33,943 nucleotides of DNA. It comes from Sanguibacter inulinus (GTDB lineage Bacteria; Actinomycetota; Actinomycetes; Actinomycetales; Cellulomonadaceae). A program made the position numbers and the translations under genes. The stretch covers positions 1 through 33,943 of the forward strand of contig NZ_JACBYE010000048.1 in NCBI RefSeq assembly GCF_013415325.1. Direction: 5' to 3'. Below the pieces are notes generated by a model. That model had not been told where the DNA came from and did no database searches. It was given only the letters and a program-made list of their open reading frames with translations. Below are positions 24,752 through 33,400 of this stretch, piece by piece (the first letter of the stretch is position 1; every line of letters begins with the position of its first letter).

Positions 24752-24767
24752 ATGCAAGCGCTTGCAT
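24752..24767. promoter_or_regulatory. Perfect 16-bp palindromic LacI-family operator
   Basis: ATGCAAGCGCTTGCAT is fully self-complementary with the central CG typical of LacI-family sites. It lies 47 bases after the LacI gene stop and 88 bases before the binding-protein ATG. Confidence 0.85.
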
Positions 24768-24855
24768 TGCTCTGAGCGGTCCCACAGCAGTGGCCATCTG
24801 AGTCCTGCGCCTCCCGGGGGACCATCCGTCACGACGATGTGAGGAAGCGCAAACG

Positions 24856-26232
24856 ATGAGAACACTGAAGCGCCGCAGTTTCGCGGCTGTCGCGGCCGGA
24901 GCGAGCGTCGCTCTCGTGCTCGCAGGGTGCTCGGACAGCGACGGCGGTGGCGGCGACGACGCTCCCTCGGCCGACGTCGACTGTGCGGACTACACCCAGT
25001 ACACCGACGAGTTCGGGGACCTCGAGGGCAAGACCGTCTCGGTCTACACCTCGATCGTCGACCCGGAGTCGCAGGAGCAGGAAGACTCCTACAAGCCCTT
25101 CACCGAGTGCACGGGCGTCGAGATCGCCTACGAGGGCTCCCGCGAGTTCGAGGCGCAGCTCCCCGTGCGTCTGACCGCCGGCAACGCCCCCGACATCGCG
25201 TACATCCCGCAGCCGGGCTTCCTCAAGTCGCTCGTCGCGGACTTCCCCGACGCCGTGATGCCGGCCCCGCAGGCCGTCATCGACAACGCGAACGAGTTCT
25301 ACACCGAGGACTGGGTCAACTACGGCTCGGTCGACGGCACCCTCTACGCGACCCCGCTCGGCGCCAACGTGAAGTCCTTCGTCTGGTACTCGCCGACCGA
25401 GTTCGCGGACAACGGCTACGAGATCCCCACGACCCTCGACGAGCTCATGGAGCTCACGGAGAAGATCTCCGCCGAGGGCAAGATCCCGTGGTGCGCAGGC
25501 ATCGAGTCTGGTGACGCGACGGGCTGGCCGGCTACCGACTTCCTCGAGGACATGGTCCTGCGCACGGCCGGACCTGAGGTCTACGACCAGTGGGTCACCC
25601 ACGAGATCCCCTTCGACGACCCCGCGATCGTCGAGGCGCTCGGCGCAGCCGGCGACATCCTCAAGAACCCGGACTACGTCAACGGTGGCCTGGGCGACGT
25701 CCGCTCGATCGCCGCAGCGCCGTGGAACGAGGCCGGCAACGGCATCCCCGACGGCACCTGCTCGCTGCACCGCGCGGCGAACTTCTACCAGGCCAACTGG
25801 GACGAGTCGCTCGACGTGAGCGAGGACGGCGACGTCTTCGCCTTCTACCTCCCGGGCAAGACCGCCGACGAGAAGCCGCTGCTCGGTGGTGGTGAGTTCG
25901 TCACCGCCTTCAGCGACCGCCCCGAGGTCCAGGCCTTCCACGCCTACCTGTCCAGCCCGCAGTGGGCTGACGCCAAGGCTCAGGTGACCGGCCAGGGCTG
26001 GATCTCCGCCAACACCGGCTTCGACGGCTCGCTCCTGCAGTCGCCGATCGACAAGCTCTCCTACGACCTGCTCACGGACGAGAGCTACACCTTCCGCTTC
26101 GACGGCTCGGACATGATGCCGGGCGAGGTCGGGACGGGTGCGTTCTGGAAGCAGATGACGGACTGGTTCGTCTCTGACATCTCTGACGAAGAGGTCCTCT
26201 CCAACATCGACGCGGCCTGGCCCGCGAGCTGA
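24856..26232 (+). CDS. Sugar ABC transporter substrate-binding lipoprotein (AglE-like)
   Basis: 458 residues, GAGGAAG eight bases before the ATG. The signal peptide ends in LAGC (Cys25), and a short Gly/Asp linker follows. The body is a family 1 solute-binding protein: GKTVSVYTSIVDPESQEQEDSYKPF (N-lobe strand and helix), GSREFEAQLPVRLTAGNAPDIAYIPQPG, then YGSVDGTLYATPLGANVKSFVWYSPTEF, the usual hinge region. The sequence resembles alpha-glucoside binding proteins of the AglE type, so an oligosaccharide such as maltose or trehalose-like sugars is a plausible ligand; this rests on resemblance only. It delivers substrate to the two permeases that follow, after a 20-bp hairpin. The ATPase is not encoded here and is probably a shared MsiK-type protein. 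Confidence 0.94.
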   Translation: MRTLKRRSFAAVAAGASVALVLAGCSDSDGGGGDDAPSADVDCADYTQYTDEFGDLEGKTVSVYTSIVDPESQEQEDSYKPFTECTGVEIAYEGSREFEAQLPVRLTAGNAPDIAYIPQPGFLKSLVADFPDAVMPAPQAVIDNANEFYTEDWVNYGSVDGTLYATPLGANVKSFVWYSPTEFADNGYEIPTTLDELMELTEKISAEGKIPWCAGIESGDATGWPATDFLEDMVLRTAGPEVYDQWVTHEIPFDDPAIVEALGAAGDILKNPDYVNGGLGDVRSIAAAPWNEAGNGIPDGTCSLHRAANFYQANWDESLDVSEDGDVFAFYLPGKTADEKPLLGGGEFVTAFSDRPEVQAFHAYLSSPQWADAKAQVTGQGWISANTGFDGSLLQSPIDKLSYDLLTDESYTFRFDGSDMMPGEVGTGAFWKQMTDWFVSDISDEEVLSNIDAAWPAS

Positions 26233-26248
26233 CGCTCGACTGATCGAC

Positions 26249-26292
26249 GTCCGACGCCGTCCGAGACCTCCCGGTCTCGGACGGCGTCGGAC
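26249..26292 (+). terminator. Long hairpin between binding-protein and permease genes
   Basis: Perfect 20-bp stem (26249-26268 with 26273-26292) around TCCC, starting 16 bases after the SBP stop. It may stabilise the upstream mRNA and partly stop transcription before the permease genes. Confidence 0.8.
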
Positions 26293-26342
26293 CTGCCTGG
26301 GCAGTGCGGCCCACGCAGTCCCCCCCGGCGTGGAGGTAGAGC

Positions 26343-27332
26343 ATGGACTGGTTCATCAACGCGGAGTCGACGCCGCACAAGCTGGCGCTCATGGCGATCG
26401 CCATCGTCCTCTTCGTCGTCGTCATGGGGGCGATCCTCTTCGCGGTCGACCGCCCCAAGAAGCTCCCCGGGTGGGTCGTCACCGTCGGGTTCCTCGGCCC
26501 GGCAGTCCTGGGTCTCGGCTTCGGCCTGGTGTACCCCGGGATCCGGACCATCTGGGGCTCGCTGTTCAACAGGAACGGCGCCGAGTTCGTCGGTCTCGAC
26601 AACTACATCGCCGCCTTCACCGAAGAACAGTTCCAGGTGGTCCTGCGGAACACCCTCGCGTGGGTGATCCTCGTGCCGATCGTCGCGACGCTCGTCGGCC
26701 TGGTCTATGCGGTGCTCGTCGACCGCACCCGCTACGAGTACCTCGCCAAGACCCTCGTCTTCCTGCCGATGTCGATCTCGATGGTCGGCGCCGGCATCAT
26801 CTGGAAGTTCGTCTACGAGTACAAGCCTGACCAGCCAGGCGTCAACCAGACCGGTGCGCTCAACCAGCTGCTCGTCTGGATCGGGCTCGAGCCGCAGCAG
26901 TTCTTGCTCGGTGCGCCCGCCAACACCTTCTTCCTCATCGTCGTGATGATCTGGATCCAGGCCGGGTTCTCGATGACCGTGCTGTCGGCAGCGATCAAGG
27001 CCATCCCCGACGACATCGTCGAGGCGGCCCGTCTCGACGGCCTGCACGGCCTCGGCATGTTCCGCTACATCACGATCCCGAGCATCCGGCCCGCACTCAT
27101 CGTCGTCATCACGACGATCGCCATGGGCACGCTCAAGGTCTTCGACATCGTCCGGACCATGACCGGCGGCAACTTCGACACCTCGGTCGTCGCGAACGAG
27201 TTCTACAACCAGAGCTTCGTGATCCGTAACCAGGGCCTCGGTGCCGCTCTCGCGGTGATCCTCTTCATCCTCGTGGTGCCGCTGGTCATCTACAACGTCC
27301 GCCAGCTCCGCATGACCGAGGAGATCCGATGA
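26343..27332 (+). CDS. Sugar ABC transporter permease (AglF/MalF-like)
   Basis: 329 residues, GGAGG six bases before the ATG. Membrane segments start at ~13, followed by a second at ~45-65 and the transmembrane core. The EAA coupling loop EAARLDGLHGLGMFRYITIPSIRPAL (about 222-247) contacts the ATPase, and the C-terminus ends IYNVRQLRMTEEIR as in AglF-type proteins. It carries the N-terminal extra helices typical of the MalF half. It overlaps the next gene by ATGA, so both halves are made in equal amounts. Substrate as for the binding protein. Confidence 0.95.
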   Translation: MDWFINAESTPHKLALMAIAIVLFVVVMGAILFAVDRPKKLPGWVVTVGFLGPAVLGLGFGLVYPGIRTIWGSLFNRNGAEFVGLDNYIAAFTEEQFQVVLRNTLAWVILVPIVATLVGLVYAVLVDRTRYEYLAKTLVFLPMSISMVGAGIIWKFVYEYKPDQPGVNQTGALNQLLVWIGLEPQQFLLGAPANTFFLIVVMIWIQAGFSMTVLSAAIKAIPDDIVEAARLDGLHGLGMFRYITIPSIRPALIVVITTIAMGTLKVFDIVRTMTGGNFDTSVVANEFYNQSFVIRNQGLGAALAVILFILVVPLVIYNVRQLRMTEEIR

Positions 27333-28279
27333 GCGCCCCCGTGAACCCCGTCGGCCCTCTGGTCAAGAAGGGGGACGGCGACGAGTCGACGCCCAACGTG
27401 TCGGTCAAGAAGCTCAGCCGCGCGGAGAAGCGCGCGATCGCCGCCAAGGGCCGTCTCACCTCCCCGTGGGCGTCCTTCGTCGCGATCGTCCTCGCGATCC
27501 TGTGGACGATCCCGACCTTCGGTCTGCTCGTCACGTCCTTCCGCCCCCGGGCGGACATCCGGACCTCGGGCTGGTGGACGCTGTGGCGCGACCCGCAGCT
27601 CACCCTCGAGAACTACTCCGAGGTGCTGTTCGGGTCGTCGACGAACTTCGCGACCTTCTTCATCAACTCCCTGGTCATCACGCTGCCGGCCGTGGTCATC
27701 CCGATCTCGCTCGCGCTGCTCGCGTCGTACGCCTTCGCGTGGATCGACTTCAAGGGACGCAACCTGCTCTTCGTCGCGGTCTTCGCGCTCCAGGTCGTGC
27801 CGATCCAGGTGACCCTGATCCCGCTGCTCTCGCAGTACGTCCAGTGGGGTGTCAACGGCTCGTTCTGGTCGATCTGGCTGTCGCACTCGATCTTCGCGCT
27901 GCCGCTCGCGATCTTCCTGCTCCACAACTTCATGAAGGACATCCCGCCGTCGCTCGTCGAGGCTGCGCGGGTCGACGGTGCCGGGCACGTGAAGATCTTC
28001 TTCCAGGTGCTCATGCCGCTCCTCACCCCGGCGATCGCGTCGTTCGCGATCTTCCAGTTCTTGTGGGTGTGGAACGACCTGCTCGTCTCGCTGACCTTCG
28101 GCAACACGAACACCTTCCCGCTCACGGTGCGCATCGCCGAGCTCGCGGGAACCCGCGGCTCGCAGTGGCACCTGCTCTCAGCGGGTGCATTCGTGTCGAT
28201 GATCGTCCCGCTGATCGTGTTCTTGGCACTTCAGCGGTACTTTGTGAGGGGACTCCTCGCGGGGTCCGTCAAAGGCTGA
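27329..28279 (+). CDS. Sugar ABC transporter permease (AglG/MalG-like)
   Basis: 316 residues, 4-base overlap with the previous gene. A ~40-residue charged N-terminal tail precedes six membrane helices, starting at FVAIVLAILWTIPTFGLLVTSF with the downstream RPRADI typical of the family. The EAA loop is EAARVDGAGHVKIFFQVLMPLLTPAI. The C-terminus RYFVRGLLAGSVKG is the conserved MalG-type ending. It forms the second half of the importer channel. A hairpin terminator follows four bases after the stop. No glycosidase gene is found next to the importer in this window. Confidence 0.96.
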   Translation: MSAPVNPVGPLVKKGDGDESTPNVSVKKLSRAEKRAIAAKGRLTSPWASFVAIVLAILWTIPTFGLLVTSFRPRADIRTSGWWTLWRDPQLTLENYSEVLFGSSTNFATFFINSLVITLPAVVIPISLALLASYAFAWIDFKGRNLLFVAVFALQVVPIQVTLIPLLSQYVQWGVNGSFWSIWLSHSIFALPLAIFLLHNFMKDIPPSLVEAARVDGAGHVKIFFQVLMPLLTPAIASFAIFQFLWVWNDLLVSLTFGNTNTFPLTVRIAELAGTRGSQWHLLSAGAFVSMIVPLIVFLALQRYFVRGLLAGSVKG

Positions 28280-28282
28280 GCG

Positions 28283-28317
28283 CGGGCCCGCTGCACCGGG
28301 GAGGGGCGGCGGGCCCG
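28283..28317 (+). terminator. Terminator of the sugar importer operon
   Basis: CGGGCCCGCTGC (28283-28294) pairs with 28306-28317 (12 bp, one G-T), starting four bases after the stop codon. Confidence 0.75.
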
Positions 28318-28360
28318 ATGGCTCTGGACGTACGGCGCGCTGTGCAGGTCACAGGCTCGT

Positions 28361-28383
28361 CGGAGGCTCTGCACGAGCCTCCG
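28361..28383 (-). terminator. Terminator of bpa
   Basis: CGGAGGCTC and its perfect complement around TGCAC, 17 bases past the bpa stop on the minus strand. Confidence 0.7.
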
Positions 28384-28399
28384 GGACGAGGCAGGCGCG

Positions 28400-29089
28400 T
28401 CAGAGGTACTGGCCCGGGGTCGGACGGCTGTCCGGCCCCGGGCTCCCTGCTGTCCGGGGGGCCTCGCCGGCAAGACCTGGCGGGAGCACCCGGTGCCCGG
28501 CCTGCATCTGCTGGAGCTGCGCCTGGGCGGCCATCTGCTGCGCGACCATCGCGGTCTGCAGACCGTGGAACAGGCCTTCGAGCCATCCGACGAGCTGGGC
28601 CTGGGCGATGCGCAGCTCGGCCTCCGAGGGCACGGCGTCGTCGGTGAAGGGCAGCGTGATGCGGTGCAGCTCGGCCACGAGGTCGGGGGAGAGTCCGTCC
28701 TCGAGCTCGGTGATGGACCTCTCGTGGACCTCGGCCAGCCGCGCGCGGGCGGCCTCGTCGAGGGGTGCGCTGCGCACCTCCTCGAGGAGGCGCTTGATCA
28801 TCTCGCCGATCCGCAGGATCTTCGCGGGCTCGTGGATGACCGTCGTCCGGGTCCCCTCGTCCTCGGGGGCTGCGGGCGCTGCGGGCGCTGCGGCAGCCTG
28901 GGCCGGGTGGACCTCGACGCCGCGGGCATCTTCGTCGCGGGGCACCTGGGGCCCCTGAGCCTCGCGGTGGGCCCGGGAAGGCTCGGTCGGCTTCGGCGCC
29001 GCGCTGTCGTCACGTGGTGCCGCCCCGCCGTGGCCGTGACTCCCGGCCGGCCGGTCACCCTGGTCTGGTGAGCTCTGGTTCGCTGCCAT
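28400..29089 (-). CDS. bpa: Bacterial proteasome activator Bpa (PafE)
   Basis: 229 residues. Bpa/PafE (Rv3780 in M. tuberculosis) forms a ring that opens the 20S proteasome without ATP, through a C-terminal GQYL that docks in the alpha-ring. Here the protein ends TPGQYL, so the docking motif is intact. The first ~80 residues are low-complexity Pro/Ala/Gly/Asp and the folded part (about 85-205) is helical: EPAKILRIGEMIKRLLEEVRSAPLD, RLAEVHERSITELEDGLSPDLVAELHRITLPF, then QAQLVGWLEGLFHGLQTAMVAQQM. The disordered lead makes it longer than the Mycobacterium protein. GAGACT lies six bases before the ATG. No proteasome gene lies in this window. Confidence 0.95.
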   Translation of the reverse strand: MAANQSSPDQGDRPAGSHGHGGAAPRDDSAAPKPTEPSRAHREAQGPQVPRDEDARGVEVHPAQAAAAPAAPAAPEDEGTRTTVIHEPAKILRIGEMIKRLLEEVRSAPLDEAARARLAEVHERSITELEDGLSPDLVAELHRITLPFTDDAVPSEAELRIAQAQLVGWLEGLFHGLQTAMVAQQMAAQAQLQQMQAGHRVLPPGLAGEAPRTAGSPGPDSRPTPGQYL

Positions 29090-29198
29090 GCTCCCAGTCT
29101 CGTCCAGAACGGGCGGGGCGCACGGCGGGGAGCCAGCGGGAGCAGCAGGCGGCTGCTGGGAGCGCCTGTGGCGCACGGCAGGGAGTCCGGCCGGACGG

Positions 29199-30197
29199 TC
29201 AGGGGACGAGCAGGATCTTGCCGAGCACGGCGCCGGAGTCCATGAGCTCGTGCGCGCGGGACGCTTCCTGCATCGGGACCTCGGCGTGCACCACGGTGCG
29301 GACCCGACCGTCTTCGAGCATCGGCCACACGTGCTCGCGGACCGCCTCGACGATGCTCGCCTTCTCGCTGCGCGGACGGGCGCGCAGCGTGGTGCCCGAG
29401 ACGCTCGCACGAGAGGTGAGCAGGCGTCCGAGGTCGAGCTCGGCCCGGCTGCCCTGCTGCATGCCGATCACCACGAGCCGCCCGCCCGTCGCGAGGGAGC
29501 GCAGGTTCGCGTCGAGGTAGGCCGCACCGACCACGTCGAGCACGACGTCGGCGCCGCGGCCGTCGGTGTGCTCGCGCACGAGGTCTGGCAGGGCCTCGGC
29601 GAAGGAGGAGCCGTCGGTCCTCTTGTAGACGAAGCCGCCCGCTGCTCCGAGCGCGACGCAGGCGTCCACGCGGTCCTGGGAGCCGGCGGTCACGAGGACG
29701 CGGGCACCGAGGGCGACGGCCACCTGGACGGCGATGGTCCCCACTCCGCCGGCTCCGCCGTGCACGAGCAGGGTCTCGCCCGCCTCCAGGTGGGCCGTGC
29801 TCACCAGGTTGCTCCAGACCGTGCACACGGCCTCGGGCAGGGACGCGGCCTCGACGAGGGTCATGCCCGCAGGGACCGTGAAGAGCTGGGTGGCCGGGAC
29901 GGTCACGTGCGTCGCATAGCCGCCGCCGTCGACGAGGGCCGCGACGCGCTGGCCGACCTGCCACCCGGCGACCTGGTCGCCGATCGCCTCGACGACCCCC
30001 GACACCTCGAGACCCGGCCAGTCGGGTGCGCCTGCGGGCGGCGGGTAGTGACCCTGGCGCTGGAGGAGGTCGGCCCGGTTGACCCCGGCGGCCGCGACCC
30101 GCACGAGCACCTCGTCCGCCGCGGGGACGGGGGTCGGGACCTCCCGCCAGGTGAGTACCTCGGGGCCGCCGAACTCGTCGATCATCACTGCGCGCAT
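29199..30197 (-). CDS. NAD(P)H:quinone oxidoreductase-like (zinc-free MDR family, PIG3-type)
   Basis: 332 residues. A GroES-like N-terminal domain (PGPEVL-type start, VAAAGVNRADLLQRQGHYPPPAGAPDWPGLEVSGVV) is followed by a Rossmann domain with LLVHGGAGGVGTIAVQVA (dinucleotide loop). No catalytic or structural zinc Cys/His set is present, which places it with the quinone oxidoreductase/PIG3 branch. These reduce quinones or enones using NADPH in the cytosol; the substrate here is unknown. The ATG at 30197 is supported by TACGCT six bases upstream, a leaderless layout. A perfect GTCCGGCCGGAC palindrome lies just past its stop (29185-29196). Confidence 0.95.
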   Translation of the reverse strand: MRAVMIDEFGGPEVLTWREVPTPVPAADEVLVRVAAAGVNRADLLQRQGHYPPPAGAPDWPGLEVSGVVEAIGDQVAGWQVGQRVAALVDGGGYATHVTVPATQLFTVPAGMTLVEAASLPEAVCTVWSNLVSTAHLEAGETLLVHGGAGGVGTIAVQVAVALGARVLVTAGSQDRVDACVALGAAGGFVYKRTDGSSFAEALPDLVREHTDGRGADVVLDVVGAAYLDANLRSLATGGRLVVIGMQQGSRAELDLGRLLTSRASVSGTTLRARPRSEKASIVEAVREHVWPMLEDGRVRTVVHAEVPMQEASRAHELMDSGAVLGKILLVP

Positions 30198-30203
30198 CGT
30201 CCC

Positions 30204-30209
30204 AGCGTA
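30204..30209 (-). promoter_or_regulatory. -10 box for a leaderless transcript (quinone reductase-like gene)
   Basis: TACGCT on the minus strand (30209-30204), six bases before ATG 30197. Confidence 0.55.
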
Positions 30210-30240
30210 CGACCGCGCTGGTGGTCCGGCACGGGCGGCG

Positions 30241-30270
30241 CCGCACGGCCGCCTGACGAGGGCCGTGCGG
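30241..30270. repeat. 10-bp inverted repeat in the divergent spacer
   Basis: CCGCACGGCC (30241-30250) and GGCCGTGCGG (30261-30270) with a 10-base centre, 19 bp upstream of the WhiG/FliA-like promoter. It is either an operator or a hairpin. Confidence 0.45.
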
Positions 30271-30288
30271 GTTAATTCCGCGAAGGCG

Positions 30289-30315
30289 CTCAAGGTGCTG
30301 CCAGCTCGGGCCGAT
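30289..30315 (+). promoter_or_regulatory. Candidate WhiG/FliA-class promoter of the conservon kinase gene
   Basis: CTCAAG (30289-30294) and GCCGAT (30310-30315) are 15 bp apart. The WhiG/FliA consensus is TAAA/TCAA, 15-16 bp, GCCGATAA; here TCAA to GCCGAT is 16 bp. It would give a leader of about 95 bases. Confidence 0.45.
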
Positions 30316-30417
30316 GCTCTCGATGCGGCGGGTGTCGGACGAGGTCTCCTCGGGCGGACCCGCACCCCGCACACCCGATCACCAGACCGCACGAGCCGAG
30401 GAAGAGGAGGGGTACAG

Positions 30418-33400
30418 ATGCTCCGCAAGCTGAGCGTCCGAGGGAAGATCCTGGCGACCCTCGCCGTCCCTGTCCTCGTGCTGTTCATCGCCGCCGCGAT
30501 GTTCTCCCTCGCCGCCTTCGACGACGCCAAGGTCGCTGGGCAGGCGCAGGGCGTCGTCGACCTCGGCCCTGCGATCGAGACCGCGACCCAGGCCCTGTCG
30601 GACGAGCGGACGGTCTCGGTCAACACCGAGCGGGGTGAGACGACCGCGAAGATCGTCGCGGCCCGCAAGGTCACCGACGCGGCCCTCGCCGACCTCGCGA
30701 CGGCCTTCGAGGCCGTCGACACCGGCGCGCTCGACGCGCGGGTCAGCGAGGCGCTCGAGACGGCGCTGCGCGAGAACAGGCTCGAGCTGGTCATCATCCG
30801 TGACGAGCAGAAGCGCGGGTCTGCGGACACCGACGACCTCTCGACCAGCTACACGGAGCTCATCCGCGGGCTGCCCGCCGGCCTCGCCGCGCTCGCCGCG
30901 ACCCTGACCGACCGGCCGCTCGCGGCTGACGTCACCGCGTATGTCACCTCGCTCGACGCCGCCGACCAGCTCGGTGCCGAGCTCCCGCTGATGCAGGCTG
31001 CGCTCGTCGACGCCTCCCGCAGCAAGCTCGCCGTCAACCGTGTGTACGCGCTGACCGGGATCGTGGCCGACACCAACGCGGCCCGGTCGACGGCGACCAG
31101 CGCCGTCGGCGCCCTGGGCGTCGAAGGACTGCTGGTCCCGCGGCCGAACGTCGAGTACGCGGGTCTGCGCAGGCTCCTCGCGACGGGTGACTTCGGCGCC
31201 GTGACGCCCGACCTCGCGGCCCGGTGGCCCGACGCCGTCCAGGCTGAGATCAACCGCTTCGACCCGCTCGTCGACACCCTCGCCACCCGCACGTCGGACG
31301 CGGCTACCAGGTCGACGGCCTCCGCCCGCACGACAGCCGTCGTCACGGTGCTCGTGGCCATGCTCGCCGTCGCCGCCTCCGTCGTCGTCGCCCTGCTCAT
31401 CGCCCGGCGCATCACCGAGCCGCTCAAGCACCTGACGAAGGCCGCGACCGAGGTCCGCGACCAGCTGCCGAAGCTCGTCGAGCAGAGCGCGGTCCCCGGC
31501 GAGATGCCGGACTTCACGCTCGCCGAGATCCCGGTCGAGTCCGACGACGAGGTCGGCCAGCTCGCCGCCGCCTTCAACGACGTCAACCACACGACCGTCG
31601 AGGTCGCCCGTGAGCAGGCCGCGCTGCGCGGGTCGATCGCCGAGATGTTCGTCAACGTGGCCCGCCGCGACCACGTGCTGCTCAACCGCCAGCTCGCCTT
31701 CCTCGACGACCTCGAGAGGTCCGAGGAAGACCCGAACATCCTCGCGAACCTGTTCCGCCTCGACCACCTCGCGACCCGCATGCGCCGCAACTCCGAGTCG
31801 CTGCTCGTGCTCGCCGGGATCGACTCGGGGCGCCGTGTCCGCCAGCCGATGCCCGTCTCCGACGTGGTGCGCACCGCCTCGTCCGAGATCGAGCTGTACG
31901 ACAGGGTCCGCCTGAACCTCGAGTCCGACCCGCTCATGCTCGGGCACACGGCGCTGAGCGCCGCGCACCTCGTCGCCGAGCTCCTCGAGAACGCCACGAT
32001 GTTCTCGGAGCCGAACACCGCCGTCGAGGTCACCACGACCCGCACCAAGCACTTCGTGACCATCGAGGTCCGCGACCACGGGCTCGGCATGAGCGCCGCC
32101 GACATCGCCACCGCGAACGAGAAGGTCGCCTCGCGCTCGCCCTCCGACGTGATCGGTGTCCAGCGCCTCGGGCTCTTCGTGGTCGGGCGCCTCGCCGACA
32201 GGCTCGGTGCGCACGTGGTCTTCGGCGCCCCTGTCGACGGCAGCGCCGGGACCGTCGTCACGGTCTCCCTGCCGCTCGCGCTGTTCGTCGACGAGTCCGA
32301 CGTCCCCCTGCAGATGCCGACGGACCCGCTGGTGCCCGCCACGCAGCAGGCCACCCAGGACTGGAGCGCGCCCGAGGCCGCCCCGGCCGCCCAGCCCGTC
32401 GACCTCGACGCGCTGACCGACGGCTCGACCTCCCTCGGCATGCCTCGTCGTCGTGCGTCCACGCCGCTCGGTGCCGCGCTGCCTGACGCCGCGGCCGCCG
32501 GTGCGCCCGCGAACCTGCCGCCGGCCGACGACTCGATCGTGCTCCCGGCTCTCGAGTCAGCGGACCCCGAGGTCGAGCTGTCGGCGTCGACCGACGTCGA
32601 CTGGGCCCCCGAGCAGACCCTCGCCGAGGCGCTCCCGCCGTCGCTGCCGAGCCGGTCCCCGGGCGGAGCCTCGGCTGCTGGCCCGGCGGTCCTCGAGCCC
32701 GTCCAGGACGCCCCGCTGCTCGACGGCGGACGACGCAGCGCCATGTTCTCCAGGTTCCGGACCCTCAACGCTCTCGAGGACGGGGCGTCGGCCCTCGACG
32801 CCGTGGCCGCCGAGCGCGGTGCGACCTCGCCGCCCCCGGCCCTCGTCGAGGACGACCAGGAGCCGACGTGGAGCACCTCCGCACTCGACAGCCTCGGGCT
32901 GCGCACGCCGGAGCCTGCGCCCGTCCAGGAACCCTCCCTCGTGGTGCCGGCGCTCGAGCCTGACGACGAGCCCTGGGCTCCTGCGGCTCCCGCCGTCGAG
33001 GACGCGTGGGCACCGGCCGTGGTGCTGGACGAGCCGTTCCCTGCGGACGAGCCCGTCGCGGGTCACGCCGGGGCCTTCCAGCCGTCGCAGGCGTTCGAGC
33101 CTGCTGCTGCCTACGAGCCCTCGGCTGTCTACGAGACTGCTGAGGCCTTCGAGCCCGCCGCTGCGTTCGAGCCCGCCGCGGCCTCCGAGCCTGCCGCCGC
33201 CTTCGAGCCGACGGCGACCTACGACCCGACGGGTGCCTACCAGCCCCTCCCCGACTTCGAGCCCGAGCCTGCCTACGCGCCGGCCGAGGCCTTCGAGCCG
33301 CTGCCGGCCTACGAGCCCCTGCCGGCGTACGAACCCCAGCCGGTCTTCGAGCCCGAACCCGTCGTCGCGCCCGATCCCGTCGTCGAGCCGGCCGCCCTGT

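Noticed and set aside
29185-29196. GTCCGGCCGGAC palindrome just past the quinone reductase-like stop
   Set aside because: Without a loop it cannot form a normal terminator, and short GC palindromes are expected often in this DNA.
30379-32906. Very long minus-strand frames opposite the conservon kinase
   Set aside because: The plus-strand frame has NIT, HAMP and ATPase motifs. The opposite frames are shadows of its codon bias.
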